From: Acidaminococcus fermentans DSM 20731
GTDB lineage: Bacteria; Bacillota; Negativicutes; Acidaminococcales; Acidaminococcaceae
NCBI RefSeq assembly: GCF_000025305.1
Contig: NC_013740.1
Coordinates: 1,860,001-1,924,000, forward strand
Direction of reading: 5' to 3'
DNA length: 64,000 bases
Each line of letters starts with the position of its first letter. Position 1 is the stretch's first letter. The notes under the pieces were generated by a model that was not told the origin of the DNA, searched no databases, and worked only from the letters and a program-made list of their open reading frames with translations. The position numbers and the translations under genes are program-made. Shown here piece after piece: positions 36,376-45,560 of the stretch.

Positions 36376-37086
36376 TTAATGATGATTGGAATGGACCTGT
36401 TTGAAAATCGGCGCCAGGGCAATCACGGTAAGCATGGTAAAGATGAAAGCCTGAAGAAAACCGATGATCAGGCTGAAGCCGATCCACAGGTTGGGTACCA
36501 CCCAGGGCACCAGCATGTACAGTACTGCCAGCAGGATTTCCCCTGCCAGGATATTCCCGAAAAGACGCAGGGCCATGGTCAGAGGCTTGGCCAGCTCTTC
36601 GATGATGTTCAGGGGCAGCATCAGGGCAAAGGGAGAAACCAGATGCTTGAAATAACTGGGTCCCTGCTGGAGGATCCCGATGATATAGGTGGCAACGGCC
36701 ACGGTAATGGAAAGCCCCAGTGCCACGTTGATGTCATTGGTGGGAGAAGATAGATGCACCCCGATGGAAGGCATCAGCCCCAGCTCGTTCCCCACAAAGA
36801 TGTACAGAAACAGGGTCAGGACAAAGGGTGTGGCCACCCGCCGGCCTTCCACCCCCAGGTTGGCATCCATGAGTTTTTCCAGCCATTCCACAATCATTTC
36901 CACCAGATTCTGGATTCCATAGGGAATCTCCTGGACCCGCCGGGTGGCCGCAAAGACAATGGCCGCCACGATCACCATGGTCAGCCAGGACATATAGATG
37001 GTCTGCATGTTCAGGGCAACCCCCGGCAGCACCTCTGTGGTTCCATAGTGAATGACTTCCGAACCTGCAGCTTCTGCAATTCCCAT
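36376..37086 (-). CDS. atpB: ATP synthase Fo a subunit
   Basis: Ion channel subunit, 236 residues, five to six membrane helices. The essential Arg lies in PLTMALRLFGNILAGE, and the last helix contains GFLQAFIFTMLTVIAL. Normal order before atpE with a 25-bp gap. Confidence 0.95.
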   Translation of the reverse strand: MGIAEAAGSEVIHYGTTEVLPGVALNMQTIYMSWLTMVIVAAIVFAATRRVQEIPYGIQNLVEMIVEWLEKLMDANLGVEGRRVATPFVLTLFLYIFVGNELGLMPSIGVHLSSPTNDINVALGLSITVAVATYIIGILQQGPSYFKHLVSPFALMLPLNIIEELAKPLTMALRLFGNILAGEILLAVLYMLVPWVVPNLWIGFSLIIGFLQAFIFTMLTVIALAPIFKQVHSNHH

Positions 37087-37138
37087 AGACTATCACTTCC
37101 TTTGCATGATTTTTCTTTTTACGGGAAACTTTGATGAT

Positions 37139-37555
37139 TCAAAGTTTCCGGCATCCAGGCCGGCTTTTGGCCAGCTGAATGATCAACCCGATATTCAGGA
37201 CCAGGAAACCGGCCAGTACCAGCACGGACTGCCATTTTTCCCGCAGGGCCAGTACCGTAAGGCCCAACAGGACGGCAATCCGCAGTAACATCATCCGGTG
37301 CATGGAAAGCGCAGCCTGGGCCGGCGGCTTCCCCATGCCCCGATGGACACCCCAGAGAAACAGGGCCGTATCCATAAGGCCGGACGCCGTACCCAGAAGG
37401 GCCCCCGGCAGATGTCCTCCCCCCAGGAGGACCCCCGCCAGGAACAGCAGCCCCAGGGCCAGCTGTCTCAGGAACACCTGCCGGAGCTGCCGTCCCAGAC
37501 GCTGGAACAGGCTTTCCGGTTCCCGGTCCCCGGCTGCTCCCTTCCGGTTTTCCAT
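37139..37555 (-). CDS. atpI: ATP synthase assembly protein I-like (AtpI)
   Basis: 138 residues, about four membrane helices after a charged N-terminus. Size, topology and place before atpB identify it as the ATP synthase I family, thought to assist c-ring assembly or Mg2+ uptake. It begins 6 bp after the wecB stop, joining the wec and atp genes in one run. Confidence 0.82.
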   Translation of the reverse strand: MENRKGAAGDREPESLFQRLGRQLRQVFLRQLALGLLFLAGVLLGGGHLPGALLGTASGLMDTALFLWGVHRGMGKPPAQAALSMHRMMLLRIAVLLGLTVLALREKWQSVLVLAGFLVLNIGLIIQLAKSRPGCRKL

Positions 37556-37561
37556 GGTCTT

Positions 37562-38728
37562 TTACTTGTCCTGTCCCCCGTGGAATTCCGGCATCAGTTC
37601 CACCGGATATCCATGGGTGTGGAGCAGATAGGTGACGATCCGTTTGGCAGCCTGGCCGTCCCCATAGGGATTCACCGCTTCCGCCATGGACCGGTAGTAT
37701 TTTTCGTCGTTCAGCAGCCGGCTGGTGGCCGCATACACATCTTCCTTGCCGGTGCCGATCAGTTTCACCGTGCCGGCAGTAACGGCTTCCGGCCGTTCCG
37801 TGGTGTTCCGCAGCACCAGCACCGGTTTCCCCAGGGCCGGAGCTTCTTCCTGGATACCGCCGGAATCCGTCAGGACAATGTCCACCCGGGCCATGAGGTT
37901 GGCAAAGGGTTCATAGTCCATGGGTTCCAGCAGATGGACCCGTTCCATTTTGCCCAGCACCGCTTCCGCCACTTCCCGCACCTTGGGGTTCTTGTGCATG
38001 GGGAAAATGGCTTCCGCATCCGGATTGTCCTTCAGGACTTCCTTCAGAGCCTGGTAAACATGGCGCATGGGCGCCCCCAGGTTCTCCCGGCGGTGGGTGG
38101 TCATCAGGATCAGTTTGTGGTCGGACCGGATGGCCTCCTCCAGTTTGGGGTTGTGGAAATCAAAGGAATCCTTCACCGTGGCCTGGAGGGCATCGATGAC
38201 TGTATTGCCGGTGACGTAGATATCGTCTTCTTTGATGTTTTCCTTCAGCAGATTGGCCTTGGCATTGGCCGTAGGCGCAAAATGATGGTCGGTGATGGCC
38301 GCCGTCAGCTTCCGGTTCATTTCCTCCGGGAAGGGAGAATATTTGTTGCCGGTCCGCAGGCCCGCTTCCACATGGCCCACCGGAATCTGCTTGTAGAAGG
38401 AGGCCAGGGCCCCCACAAAAGTGGTGGTGGTATCCCCATGGACCAGCACCAGATCCGGCTGTGCCTGTTCCAGTACTTCCTTCAGACCCATCAGGGCACG
38501 GCTGGTCACATCATACAGGGTCTGACCGGCGGTCATGATGTTCAAATCATAATCCGGTTTGATCTGGAACAGTTCCAGCACCTGGTCCAGCATTTCCCGA
38601 TGCTGAGCTGTTACGGCCACAATGGGTTCCAGCATGTCCGGGTACTTTTTCATTTCCAGTACCAGCGGACACATTTTGATGGCTTCCGGCCGGGTCCCAA
38701 AAATCGTCATGACTTTCAATTTTTTCAT
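37562..38728 (-). CDS. wecB: UDP-N-acetylglucosamine 2-epimerase (non-hydrolysing)
   Basis: 388-residue GT-B-fold enzyme that interconverts UDP-GlcNAc and UDP-ManNAc. Motifs seen: FGTRPEAIKMCPLV at the N-terminus, HGDTTTT, HVEAGLRT, and TDSGGIQEEAPALGKPVLVLR. It supplies ManNAc for a surface polymer. Lies 17 bp after the WecA/TagO-type transferase gene, which supports that pathway. Confidence 0.95.
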   Translation of the reverse strand: MKKLKVMTIFGTRPEAIKMCPLVLEMKKYPDMLEPIVAVTAQHREMLDQVLELFQIKPDYDLNIMTAGQTLYDVTSRALMGLKEVLEQAQPDLVLVHGDTTTTFVGALASFYKQIPVGHVEAGLRTGNKYSPFPEEMNRKLTAAITDHHFAPTANAKANLLKENIKEDDIYVTGNTVIDALQATVKDSFDFHNPKLEEAIRSDHKLILMTTHRRENLGAPMRHVYQALKEVLKDNPDAEAIFPMHKNPKVREVAEAVLGKMERVHLLEPMDYEPFANLMARVDIVLTDSGGIQEEAPALGKPVLVLRNTTERPEAVTAGTVKLIGTGKEDVYAATSRLLNDEKYYRSMAEAVNPYGDGQAAKRIVTYLLHTHGYPVELMPEFHGGQDK

Positions 38729-38745
38729 ATTCCTTCGCCCCTATT

Positions 38746-39759
38746 TCATGATCTATCCTGTAAAATCCCGATTTTCCTTGCGCCAATGAAAATCACCGCC
38801 AGCAGGAATACCAGCAGTGCAATGGCATAGATCCCCTCCATTTCCGTCAGGAGCACTGCCGTAAGACAGAGTCCTGCACTGATCAGATACATGAAAATCA
38901 CAGCCTGCCGCTGGCTGAAGCCCATGGCCAGCAGGCGGTGATGGATATGTCCCTTGTCCGGACTGAAAATGGGCCGTCCGTTCCGGTAGCGGCGGACAAT
39001 GGCAAAAGCCGTGTCCATAATGGGCAGCCCCAGCGCAATGGCCGGCACCAGGAGCGCAATGGTGGCCGCACTCTTCACCGCTCCGAAAATGGAAATGGCA
39101 GCCAGCATATAGCCCAGGAACAGGCTCCCGGTATCCCCCATGAAAATGGTGGCCGGGTTGAAATTGTACCGGATGAAGCCGATGATGCCCCCGGCCAGTG
39201 CCGCGGTCAGTACTGCCACCGGATACAGCCCCTGCTGAAGAGCCACCATGATGACAGTCACGGAAGCAATGGCGGATACACCGGCAGCCAGACCGTCCAG
39301 ACCGTCGATCAGGTTCACCACGTTGGTGAAGCTGACGATCCAGAACACCGTAAAAGGAATGGACAGGTAGTTCAGATAGAAATACCCGCCCCAGGGATTG
39401 TTCAGCCATTCGATCCGGACCCCGAAGCACACCGGGACCAGAGCAGCCACGATCTGGCCCACCAGCTTGACCTTGGCGGCCAGCTGGAACATGTCATCCA
39501 GTATACCCACAATGGCAATGACCGTTCCTCCCAGCAGGATTCCCACCACGTCCCGTGTCAGTTCCATGGTGGTGACGGCGGCGGCCATAAAACCGATGTA
39601 GATGGCCAGCCCGCCCATCCGGGGCATGATCCGGTGATGCACCTTTCGGGCGTTGGGCCGGTCCACCGCGCCGATGCGGAATGCCAGTTTCTTGACAAAA
39701 GGAGTCAGGACCCAACTGATGATCAGCGAAATGCTCAATGCCAGTAAATACGTTTTCAC
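38746..39759 (-). CDS. wecA: undecaprenyl-phosphate GlcNAc-1-phosphate transferase (WecA/TagO family)
   Basis: 337-residue polytopic membrane enzyme of the MraY/WecA family that loads a sugar-1-phosphate onto undecaprenyl phosphate to start a surface glycan. Motifs: DRPNARKVHHRIMPRMGG, VGILDDMFQL, NLIDGLDGLAAG, and the HIHHRLL motif typical of GlcNAc-1-P transferases. The start is GTG at 39759 with AAAGG 8 nt upstream; a longer frame to 39831 lacks a site. First gene of the wec-atp run. Confidence 0.92.
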   Translation of the reverse strand: MKTYLLALSISLIISWVLTPFVKKLAFRIGAVDRPNARKVHHRIMPRMGGLAIYIGFMAAAVTTMELTRDVVGILLGGTVIAIVGILDDMFQLAAKVKLVGQIVAALVPVCFGVRIEWLNNPWGGYFYLNYLSIPFTVFWIVSFTNVVNLIDGLDGLAAGVSAIASVTVIMVALQQGLYPVAVLTAALAGGIIGFIRYNFNPATIFMGDTGSLFLGYMLAAISIFGAVKSAATIALLVPAIALGLPIMDTAFAIVRRYRNGRPIFSPDKGHIHHRLLAMGFSQRQAVIFMYLISAGLCLTAVLLTEMEGIYAIALLVFLLAVIFIGARKIGILQDRS

Positions 39760-39849
39760 AAAACAAGCCTTTCTGCGGATATCCCGCCTGGGGAAGAAAC
39801 CTTCCCTCTCCAGAATTTTATACCCATGCACTTTTACTCATACAAAGTA

Positions 39850-39878
39850 ATTATAGTACAGTTTTGGAAAATCTACAA
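39850..39878 (-). promoter_or_regulatory. promoter of the wecA-wecB-atp run
   Basis: -35 TTGTAG (39878-39873), 17-bp spacer, -10 TATAAT (39855-39850), about 90 bp upstream of the wecA GTG. Confidence 0.65.
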
Positions 39879-39943
39879 TTTGTTCCCCTTGTTTCCTTTG
39901 TGACATTTTCGTCTTTTTTCTTCTTTCTGTTTTTTTCTTTTGG

Positions 39944-39972
39944 TTTACACTCCCGGATTCCCATGTTACACT
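39944..39972 (+). promoter_or_regulatory. chrA pair promoter
   Basis: -35 TTTACA, 17-bp spacer, -10 TACACT on the plus strand, ending 21 bp before the first chrA ATG. Divergent from the wecA promoter. Confidence 0.75.
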
Positions 39973-39993
39973 GATGACATCGGAGGTGTTTCC

Positions 39994-40533
39994 ATGAATG
40001 AACTGATCCAGCTGTTTACGGTATTTGCCCGGATCGGGGCAGTTACCTTTGGGGGCGGCTACGCCATGCTCCCCATCCTCCAGGCCGAAGTGGTGGAAAA
40101 ATACCACTGGGCCAGTGAGGAAGAACTGGCGGACTATTATGCGGTGGGCCAGTGCACACCCGGCGTCATTGCGGTGAACACGGCCACCTTCATCGGCATG
40201 AAGCGGAAAGGGGTGCCCGGCGGGATCATCGCCACCCTGGGGGTGGTGTTCCCTTCCCTGGTAATCATCACCGTGATCGCCGCCTGCCTGTCCAATTTTG
40301 CCCAGCTCCAGGTGGTCAAGGATGCCTTTGCCGGAATCCGGGTCTGTGTCTGTGTGCTGATCTTCAATGCCATCCGGAAACTGGCCAAAGGAGCCCTGGT
40401 GGACAAGCTGACCATCGGCCTGTTCCTGCTGGTTATGGGCATCAATCTGTTTTCCAGTCTCTCCCCTGCCTGGCTGGTGGTCCTGGCCGGCGTAGTGGGT
40501 CTCCTGGCAAAGAAAGCGGGAGGTGAACTGTAG
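39994..40533 (+). CDS. chrA: chromate transporter family subunit 1 (half-size ChrA)
   Basis: 179 residues, about six membrane segments, with the N-terminal FARIGAVTFGGGYAMLPIL motif and QCTPGVIAVNTATFIG loop of the CHR family. Half-size CHR proteins work in pairs; the partner follows at once with overlapping stop/start (TAGTG). GGAGG lies 7 nt before the ATG. Substrate could be chromate or another oxyanion. Confidence 0.88.
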   Translation: MNELIQLFTVFARIGAVTFGGGYAMLPILQAEVVEKYHWASEEELADYYAVGQCTPGVIAVNTATFIGMKRKGVPGGIIATLGVVFPSLVIITVIAACLSNFAQLQVVKDAFAGIRVCVCVLIFNAIRKLAKGALVDKLTIGLFLLVMGINLFSSLSPAWLVVLAGVVGLLAKKAGGEL

Positions 40534-41105
40534 TGGGACTCTTCCTCCAGTTGTTTACGGAATTCTTCAAGATCGGCCTGTTCGCCATCGGGGGCGGCAT
40601 GGCCACCATCCCCTTCCTGGCCAAACTGGCCATCGCCACCGGATGGTTCACGGAAACGGACCTGCTGAACATGATTGCCATATCCGAATCCACCCCCGGT
40701 CCCATCGGGGTCAACAGTGCCACTGCCGTAGGCTATCACATTGCCGGGTTCCCCGGTGCGTTGGATGCCACCCTGGGGCTGATTACGCCGTCCGTCATCA
40801 TTATCATCATCGTATCCCAGTTCCTGAAAAAATTCGGGGACAGCAAATACGTCAAGGCCGTGATGTACGGACTCCGGGCCGCTTCCGCCGGCCTGATCGC
40901 TGCAGCCGGACTCATGGTGGCCCGAGTGACCCTGCTCCACCCGGAAGCCTGGAAAACCGGGAACCTGGCCGGGCTCCCCAATGTCCGTTCCATTCTCCTG
41001 GCCCTGGTGCTGGTGTTCCTCACAGGAAAATACAAAAAAATCCACCCCATCGCCTTCCTGGCCGCTTCGGCCGTGGTGGGCGTAGTGTTCGGGTTTGCGG
41101 GATAA
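40533..41105 (+). CDS. chrA: chromate transporter family subunit 2 (half-size ChrA)
   Basis: 190 residues of the same family: FFKIGLFAIGGGMATIPFL and SESTPGPIGVNSATAVGY mirror the motifs of the first subunit. GTG start at 40533 with GGGAGG 9 nt upstream, overlapping the previous stop. A bidirectional terminator follows. Confidence 0.88.
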   Translation: MGLFLQLFTEFFKIGLFAIGGGMATIPFLAKLAIATGWFTETDLLNMIAISESTPGPIGVNSATAVGYHIAGFPGALDATLGLITPSVIIIIIVSQFLKKFGDSKYVKAVMYGLRAASAGLIAAAGLMVARVTLLHPEAWKTGNLAGLPNVRSILLALVLVFLTGKYKKIHPIAFLAASAVVGVVFGFAG

Positions 41106-41148
41106 GAAAAAAGAGAGACTGCCATCTCAGACAGTCTCTCTTTTTTTC
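41106..41148. terminator. bidirectional terminator between chrA and the MATE gene
   Basis: Stem AGAGAGACTG / CAGTCTCTCT with A- and T-runs on both flanks, shared by the convergent genes. The MATE stop codon lies inside it. Confidence 0.85.
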
Positions 41149-42491
41149 CGTTCCATATACCGCAGCCGCAGGCTCAGGAAAGCAGCAGAGAAGAAGATTC
41201 CCGTAATAAGCCCCAGCCAGTACCCGTCCGGTCCCTTGTGGAGGCCGTGATCCAGGAACAGGCCGAAGGGCAGGGCAATGCCCCAGTAGGCCGCCAGAGC
41301 GGAATAGAAGGTGGCTTTTACGTCCTTGTAGCCCCGGAGCACGCCCTGGATGGGAGCTGCCGTACTGTCGAAAAACTGGAAGGCCACCGCAAAGGTCAGG
41401 AAGTGCATAATGGGTTCCATCAGGTTGGGGTCTTCCGTATACAGCCGGGCAATCAGTCCCCGGCCCAGGAACAGGACGCAGCCGAAAAAGGCCCCGATCA
41501 GGATGTTGGACAGCCGGCCCGTATCCGCATAGGCCTTGGCCTGGACAAAATCCCGGGCTCCCACATAGGCCCCCACAATGATGGTCAGGGACAGGGAAAA
41601 GCTCAGGGGCACCATGTACAGCATATTGCAGAAACTCATGGCCGCCTGGTTGGCCGCCACGGCAATGGTGCCGAACCGGGACACCAGCAGGCATTCCACC
41701 CCGAAGAAACTGGTTTCCAGGAAAATGGCCAGCCCCATGGGGATGCCGATTCGCAAATGCTCCCGGACATGGGAAAAGGAAAAGCCGGAAATCCGGAACA
41801 CGTGGAAATCCCGGAACACCTTCAGCCGCAGTACCAGCAGGGAAAAGGAAAGGCACAGCAGCCAGCAGGTGATGGCCGTCCCCACCCCGGCTCCCGGTCC
41901 CCCCAGGGCCGGGGCTCCCAGTTTGCCGAAGATGAAGATGTAGTTCATGGCGGCATTCACCGGCATGGTCAGCAGAAACAGCCGCATGGTCACCTGGGTG
42001 TAGCCCAGGGTATCCACAAAGGACCGGAGAATACTGGCACAGAACAGGGGCAGGATACCCCAGGCCACAAAGCCCAGGTACCGGAAGGCCACCGTACGGA
42101 CTTCCGGTGCCAGGCTCATGGTATCCAGGATCCGGGGCAGCAGCTGGGATCCGGCCCCGATCACCGTCAGGGCCAGGGCACAGGCCAGGGCCAGACCGCT
42201 GACCACCGCTCCGGAGATTTTGTGATATTCCCGGGCACCCCGGTAATTGGCCACAATGGGGGTCAGTGCCTGGAGGATGCCATTGAGCCCGGTGAACACC
42301 GGCATCCACACATTGGTACCGATGGCCACCCCGGCCAGCTGGACCGTACCGGCATGGCCGCTCATCACCGTATCGAACAGGCTCATGCCGGTAATGCACA
42401 GCTGGGTAATCAGGATGGGGATCATGACCCCCAGGATTTTCTTCAGACGGGAACGGAAAGTGCCGGTTCCCGCAAGCGTCGTTTCACTCAA
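41127..42491 (-). CDS. MATE-family multidrug exporter
   Basis: 454 residues with about 12 membrane helices in two related halves, as in NorM-type MATE exporters that use Na+ or H+ gradients. The opening (MIPILITQLCITGMSLFDTVMSG) and GAGVGTAITCWLLCL segment fit the family. Substrate cannot be told. It lies just below the sulfatase gene on the same strand. Confidence 0.88.
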   Translation of the reverse strand: MSETTLAGTGTFRSRLKKILGVMIPILITQLCITGMSLFDTVMSGHAGTVQLAGVAIGTNVWMPVFTGLNGILQALTPIVANYRGAREYHKISGAVVSGLALACALALTVIGAGSQLLPRILDTMSLAPEVRTVAFRYLGFVAWGILPLFCASILRSFVDTLGYTQVTMRLFLLTMPVNAAMNYIFIFGKLGAPALGGPGAGVGTAITCWLLCLSFSLLVLRLKVFRDFHVFRISGFSFSHVREHLRIGIPMGLAIFLETSFFGVECLLVSRFGTIAVAANQAAMSFCNMLYMVPLSFSLSLTIIVGAYVGARDFVQAKAYADTGRLSNILIGAFFGCVLFLGRGLIARLYTEDPNLMEPIMHFLTFAVAFQFFDSTAAPIQGVLRGYKDVKATFYSALAAYWGIALPFGLFLDHGLHKGPDGYWLGLITGIFFSAAFLSLRLRYMERKKRETV

Positions 42492-42513
42492 CCAATCAGC
42501 TCCTTTAAAACCA

Positions 42514-42539
42514 AGGACTGCTGCCTGGGCAGCAGTCCT
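42514..42539 (-). terminator. hairpin between the sulfatase and MATE genes
   Basis: Near-perfect 12-bp stem AGGACTGCTGCC / GGCAGCAGTCCT. The downstream minus-strand sequence TTGGTTTT is a weak U-run, so it may act as a partial terminator or attenuator. Confidence 0.6.
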
Positions 42540-42545
42540 CCCTCC

Positions 42546-44576
42546 TTACTTCATAAACTCAATATGCCGTTTCACATAGCCGTACATGATGTAATTGGCC
42601 AGGGCATCTTTTTCTTCCGTATCCGGGGTCTCTTCATCCAGGGTGGCCACGAAATTCCGGTCCGCGGAATAATAGTAGGCCTTGCCCCCGAAGTATCCCA
42701 GGGCATAGGGATGAGGTACCGGCTGGAGCAGGTCCCGTCCCAGGAATTCCTGGGGAACCGGCTGGCCCAGCAGGGTCAGCAGGGTGGGTGCCATATCCTG
42801 CTGGCTGGCGTACATGGATTCGTCCAGATCCGCCAGAGGCGCCAGGTTTTTGGAAATGAAAATCACCGGAATGGGCGCCACACTCTGTTTGTCCTGGGGA
42901 TTGGTCACCAGGGTCTTGTATTCCCCGCCGGAATGGGGGTTGTGATCCGAAGTGACGATGAACAGGGTCCGGTCATCCATCAGGCCCTGTCGGGATGCCT
43001 CTTCAAAGAAGTGCTGGATGGTCTTGTCCACCCAGTACATGCCGCAGACGGTGGCGGTCCCGTTGTCCCGGACATCCTCCGGCATCTCCGCATAGGTGTA
43101 GCCGTAATAAGGATAGGGCTGGTGCATATCCAGGGTCTTGCACACTAGGAACAATTTCTTGTCCCGGTTCTCCGCCAGGGTCTTCAGGGCCGCATCGTAC
43201 ATCACGTCGTTGTGGAAGCCCCAGCCGCTGGCCCCCTTGTATCCCATGTTCCCCAGGTCTTCCTTGGCCAGATAATGTTCCATGCCGAACTGGGCGGGAT
43301 ACTCCCGGTATTCGTTGGCATAGTACCGGCTGGAAGCATTGATGAAATAGCCTTCGAAGCCGGCCTGCTGGAGGATCCGGAACAGGGACGGCTGCCGCTC
43401 GCCCGGCAGGTCCTTGTCATAGACCAGCTGGGACCGGAAGGTGGCATTGAGGCCCTGGGTGGTGGGTACGGCAGAAGAATAGTAATGATCGATCCGGGGA
43501 TACTTCTTCACCAGGGAATCCAGGTAAGGCGTGGCATCCGCCGGGATGCTGGGATTGTAATGATGGAGATAATCCCTGTGGACACTTTCCAGGATCAGCA
43601 TCACCACCCGGTCGTAAGCCGGCTGCTTCCGGGGTACGATTTTCTGTTTGGGCAGGATTCCCAGTTCTTCCAGAGCAGCCTTGTCCTTGTCCGACAAGGT
43701 CCGTTCCTGATATTTCCAGGGATCATGGACCACCTTGTCGGTTTTGAAGAAAGCTTTGTGGAAGAAGTTCACATTGATGGGATAGGCCACCATGGCCCGG
43801 GTGGGCTTCCGGCTTTTTTCCATATCCACTTCGATATCCAGCCCGCTCACACTGTCCGCCGCATGATAGGTCCCTTCTGCCAGCAGCACATAAGAGCCGT
43901 TGAGCCCCAGGGCGAACAGCACCACGCACAAAAGGGACCAGGGCAGGTTGGGTTTGTGGCGCCGGGGATGGACTACCCGGAACAGAGGGATGAACAGCAG
44001 CATCACGGCGGCCAGCAGCCCCAGCTGCCAGTTCTCCGTGGTGCTCAGGATCCCTTTGGCCGCATAGATGTTCAGATTGTCAAAGAGCACGCTTTCCACA
44101 TGCATGGAGGTGTTCCAGAAGTAGATCCCGTCTCCCAGGATCAGGAGGCAGGTCACATAATAGGCCAGGAAGTACAGCCCCTTCATCACCCGGTTGGGCC
44201 AGTGATGATAGCACATGGCCGCCAGAAGCACCAGGACGATGTTGTTGAACAGCCCGGCCAGTACGGAAAGGACCGTCATGAACCCCGGATCCAGCTCCAG
44301 GTAGCTGACCATGAACAGGGCATCGGCCAGATACAGGGTCCCCACCACCACCACGGGGAAATACCGTTTCACCCGGTCACGGATCCGCCGGCGCTGGGCG
44401 TACAGGAACAGTGCCACCCAGGACAGGAGTAGATCCCGGAAAAAATAGTTCAGGGTATGATACCAGAATTCCGCCCAGGGAAAGGGCACGATTTCTTTCA
44501 AAAAATTCCAGCGGTAACCGGCTTCCGCCAGAAAACTCAGGAGTACGAAGACTCCGTACAGGATTTTCTTTTTCAC
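42546..44576 (-). CDS. LTA-synthase / phosphoethanolamine-transferase-like membrane sulfatase
   Basis: 676 residues: about five N-terminal membrane helices (to ~225), then an extracytoplasmic sulfatase-fold domain. Metal and catalytic features are VVMLILESVHRDYL, SSAVPTTQGLNATF with the likely nucleophile Thr, and TSDHNPHSGGEYK. Such enzymes move phosphoglycerol or phosphoethanolamine from a phospholipid to a glycan and leave diacylglycerol. Start is GTG at 44576 with GAGAGG 7 nt upstream. The upstream lipid kinase gene (12-bp gap) could recycle the diacylglycerol. Acceptor in this diderm cell is unknown. Confidence 0.85.
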   Translation of the reverse strand: MKKKILYGVFVLLSFLAEAGYRWNFLKEIVPFPWAEFWYHTLNYFFRDLLLSWVALFLYAQRRRIRDRVKRYFPVVVVGTLYLADALFMVSYLELDPGFMTVLSVLAGLFNNIVLVLLAAMCYHHWPNRVMKGLYFLAYYVTCLLILGDGIYFWNTSMHVESVLFDNLNIYAAKGILSTTENWQLGLLAAVMLLFIPLFRVVHPRRHKPNLPWSLLCVVLFALGLNGSYVLLAEGTYHAADSVSGLDIEVDMEKSRKPTRAMVAYPINVNFFHKAFFKTDKVVHDPWKYQERTLSDKDKAALEELGILPKQKIVPRKQPAYDRVVMLILESVHRDYLHHYNPSIPADATPYLDSLVKKYPRIDHYYSSAVPTTQGLNATFRSQLVYDKDLPGERQPSLFRILQQAGFEGYFINASSRYYANEYREYPAQFGMEHYLAKEDLGNMGYKGASGWGFHNDVMYDAALKTLAENRDKKLFLVCKTLDMHQPYPYYGYTYAEMPEDVRDNGTATVCGMYWVDKTIQHFFEEASRQGLMDDRTLFIVTSDHNPHSGGEYKTLVTNPQDKQSVAPIPVIFISKNLAPLADLDESMYASQQDMAPTLLTLLGQPVPQEFLGRDLLQPVPHPYALGYFGGKAYYYSADRNFVATLDEETPDTEEKDALANYIMYGYVKRHIEFMK

Positions 44577-44587
44577 AGTACAGCCTC

Positions 44588-45532
44588 TCACGAAATGAAT
44601 TCCAGGGGTTTGGGCAGCAGGGCAATGGAAAGGGGTGAAGTGACCACCGCGTCTCCGTCCAGTTCAGCGGCGAATTTGCTTACATTGCAGCGGATATCCA
44701 CCTGCTGGGCGGGATAGATCTCCACACTTTTGTCCAGGGTCAGCATATCCGCCGCAATCAGGGCCGTATACCGGAGAAAGTCCACGCAGCGTCCCTTGGT
44801 AAAAAGGCAGACGTGCATGGTGGGGTTGGACAGGGATCCCCCGTTCACCAGGGAGAACCGTCCGGCATAGTACCGGCTTTTGGTGACGATGACGGAGCTG
44901 GCCTGGTGCCATACCCCATCCCCGTTGATCATGACCTGAAAGCGGTATTTCCAGTTGTGGAGCAGCATCTCGTTGCCCAGCACCCGTCCGCTCTGACGCA
45001 CATAAGCCAGGGTGGACAGATATTTTTTCTCTTTGGGCGTCACCTGCTGGACCACCATGGAATCCACGCCGATGCCGGCCACGGTCAGGAAGATCCGATC
45101 GTTGGCTCTCCCCAGGCACACCGGGGTGGTGACCCCTTTGGACACCCGGTACATCCAGTTGTGCACATCGGTTTTCTGCATCAGTTCCTTGGCCACCAGG
45201 TTCACCGTCCCGGCCGGATAAATGCTCACATAGGGCCAGTAGTCCTGGTCCACGCATTCTTCCACCAGAGCCCGGAGAGTCCCGTCCCCGCCGGCCACGA
45301 TCACCCACTGGATCTTTTCGGCGCAGATTTTCTTTCCCACCGCCTGGGTTTCAGCAAAGGTCCCCACTTTCACATACTGGAACCGTTCCGCTCCGTACAT
45401 CCGCATCAGCTGCCGGGCAATGCTTTCCACATTGCTGTGGATCCCGCTGAAAAAAGTCTGTTTCCCGGAGTTGTGGTTGTGGACCAGGAGGACCCGCTCA
45501 AATCCTTCAATATCGACTTTATGACGAAGCAT
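44588..45532 (-). CDS. diacylglycerol kinase-family lipid kinase
   Basis: 314 residues of the DAGK catalytic family (YegS/DgkB-like): nucleotide motif VAGGDGTLRALVEECV near residue 80-95 and the YPAGTVNLVAKEL segment. It would phosphorylate diacylglycerol or a related lipid. GGTGGAG lies 5 nt before the ATG. It stands between gtrA and the sulfatase gene on the same strand. Confidence 0.87.
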   Translation of the reverse strand: MLRHKVDIEGFERVLLVHNHNSGKQTFFSGIHSNVESIARQLMRMYGAERFQYVKVGTFAETQAVGKKICAEKIQWVIVAGGDGTLRALVEECVDQDYWPYVSIYPAGTVNLVAKELMQKTDVHNWMYRVSKGVTTPVCLGRANDRIFLTVAGIGVDSMVVQQVTPKEKKYLSTLAYVRQSGRVLGNEMLLHNWKYRFQVMINGDGVWHQASSVIVTKSRYYAGRFSLVNGGSLSNPTMHVCLFTKGRCVDFLRYTALIAADMLTLDKSVEIYPAQQVDIRCNVSKFAAELDGDAVVTSPLSIALLPKPLEFIS

Positions 45533-45560
45533 GGTATCTCCACCTATTCCTTTTCTTTCT

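Noticed and set aside
40531-40535. The two chrA genes as one gene broken by a frameshift
   Set aside because: Each half has its own ribosome site and full N-terminal motif, and paired half-size CHR proteins are a known arrangement.
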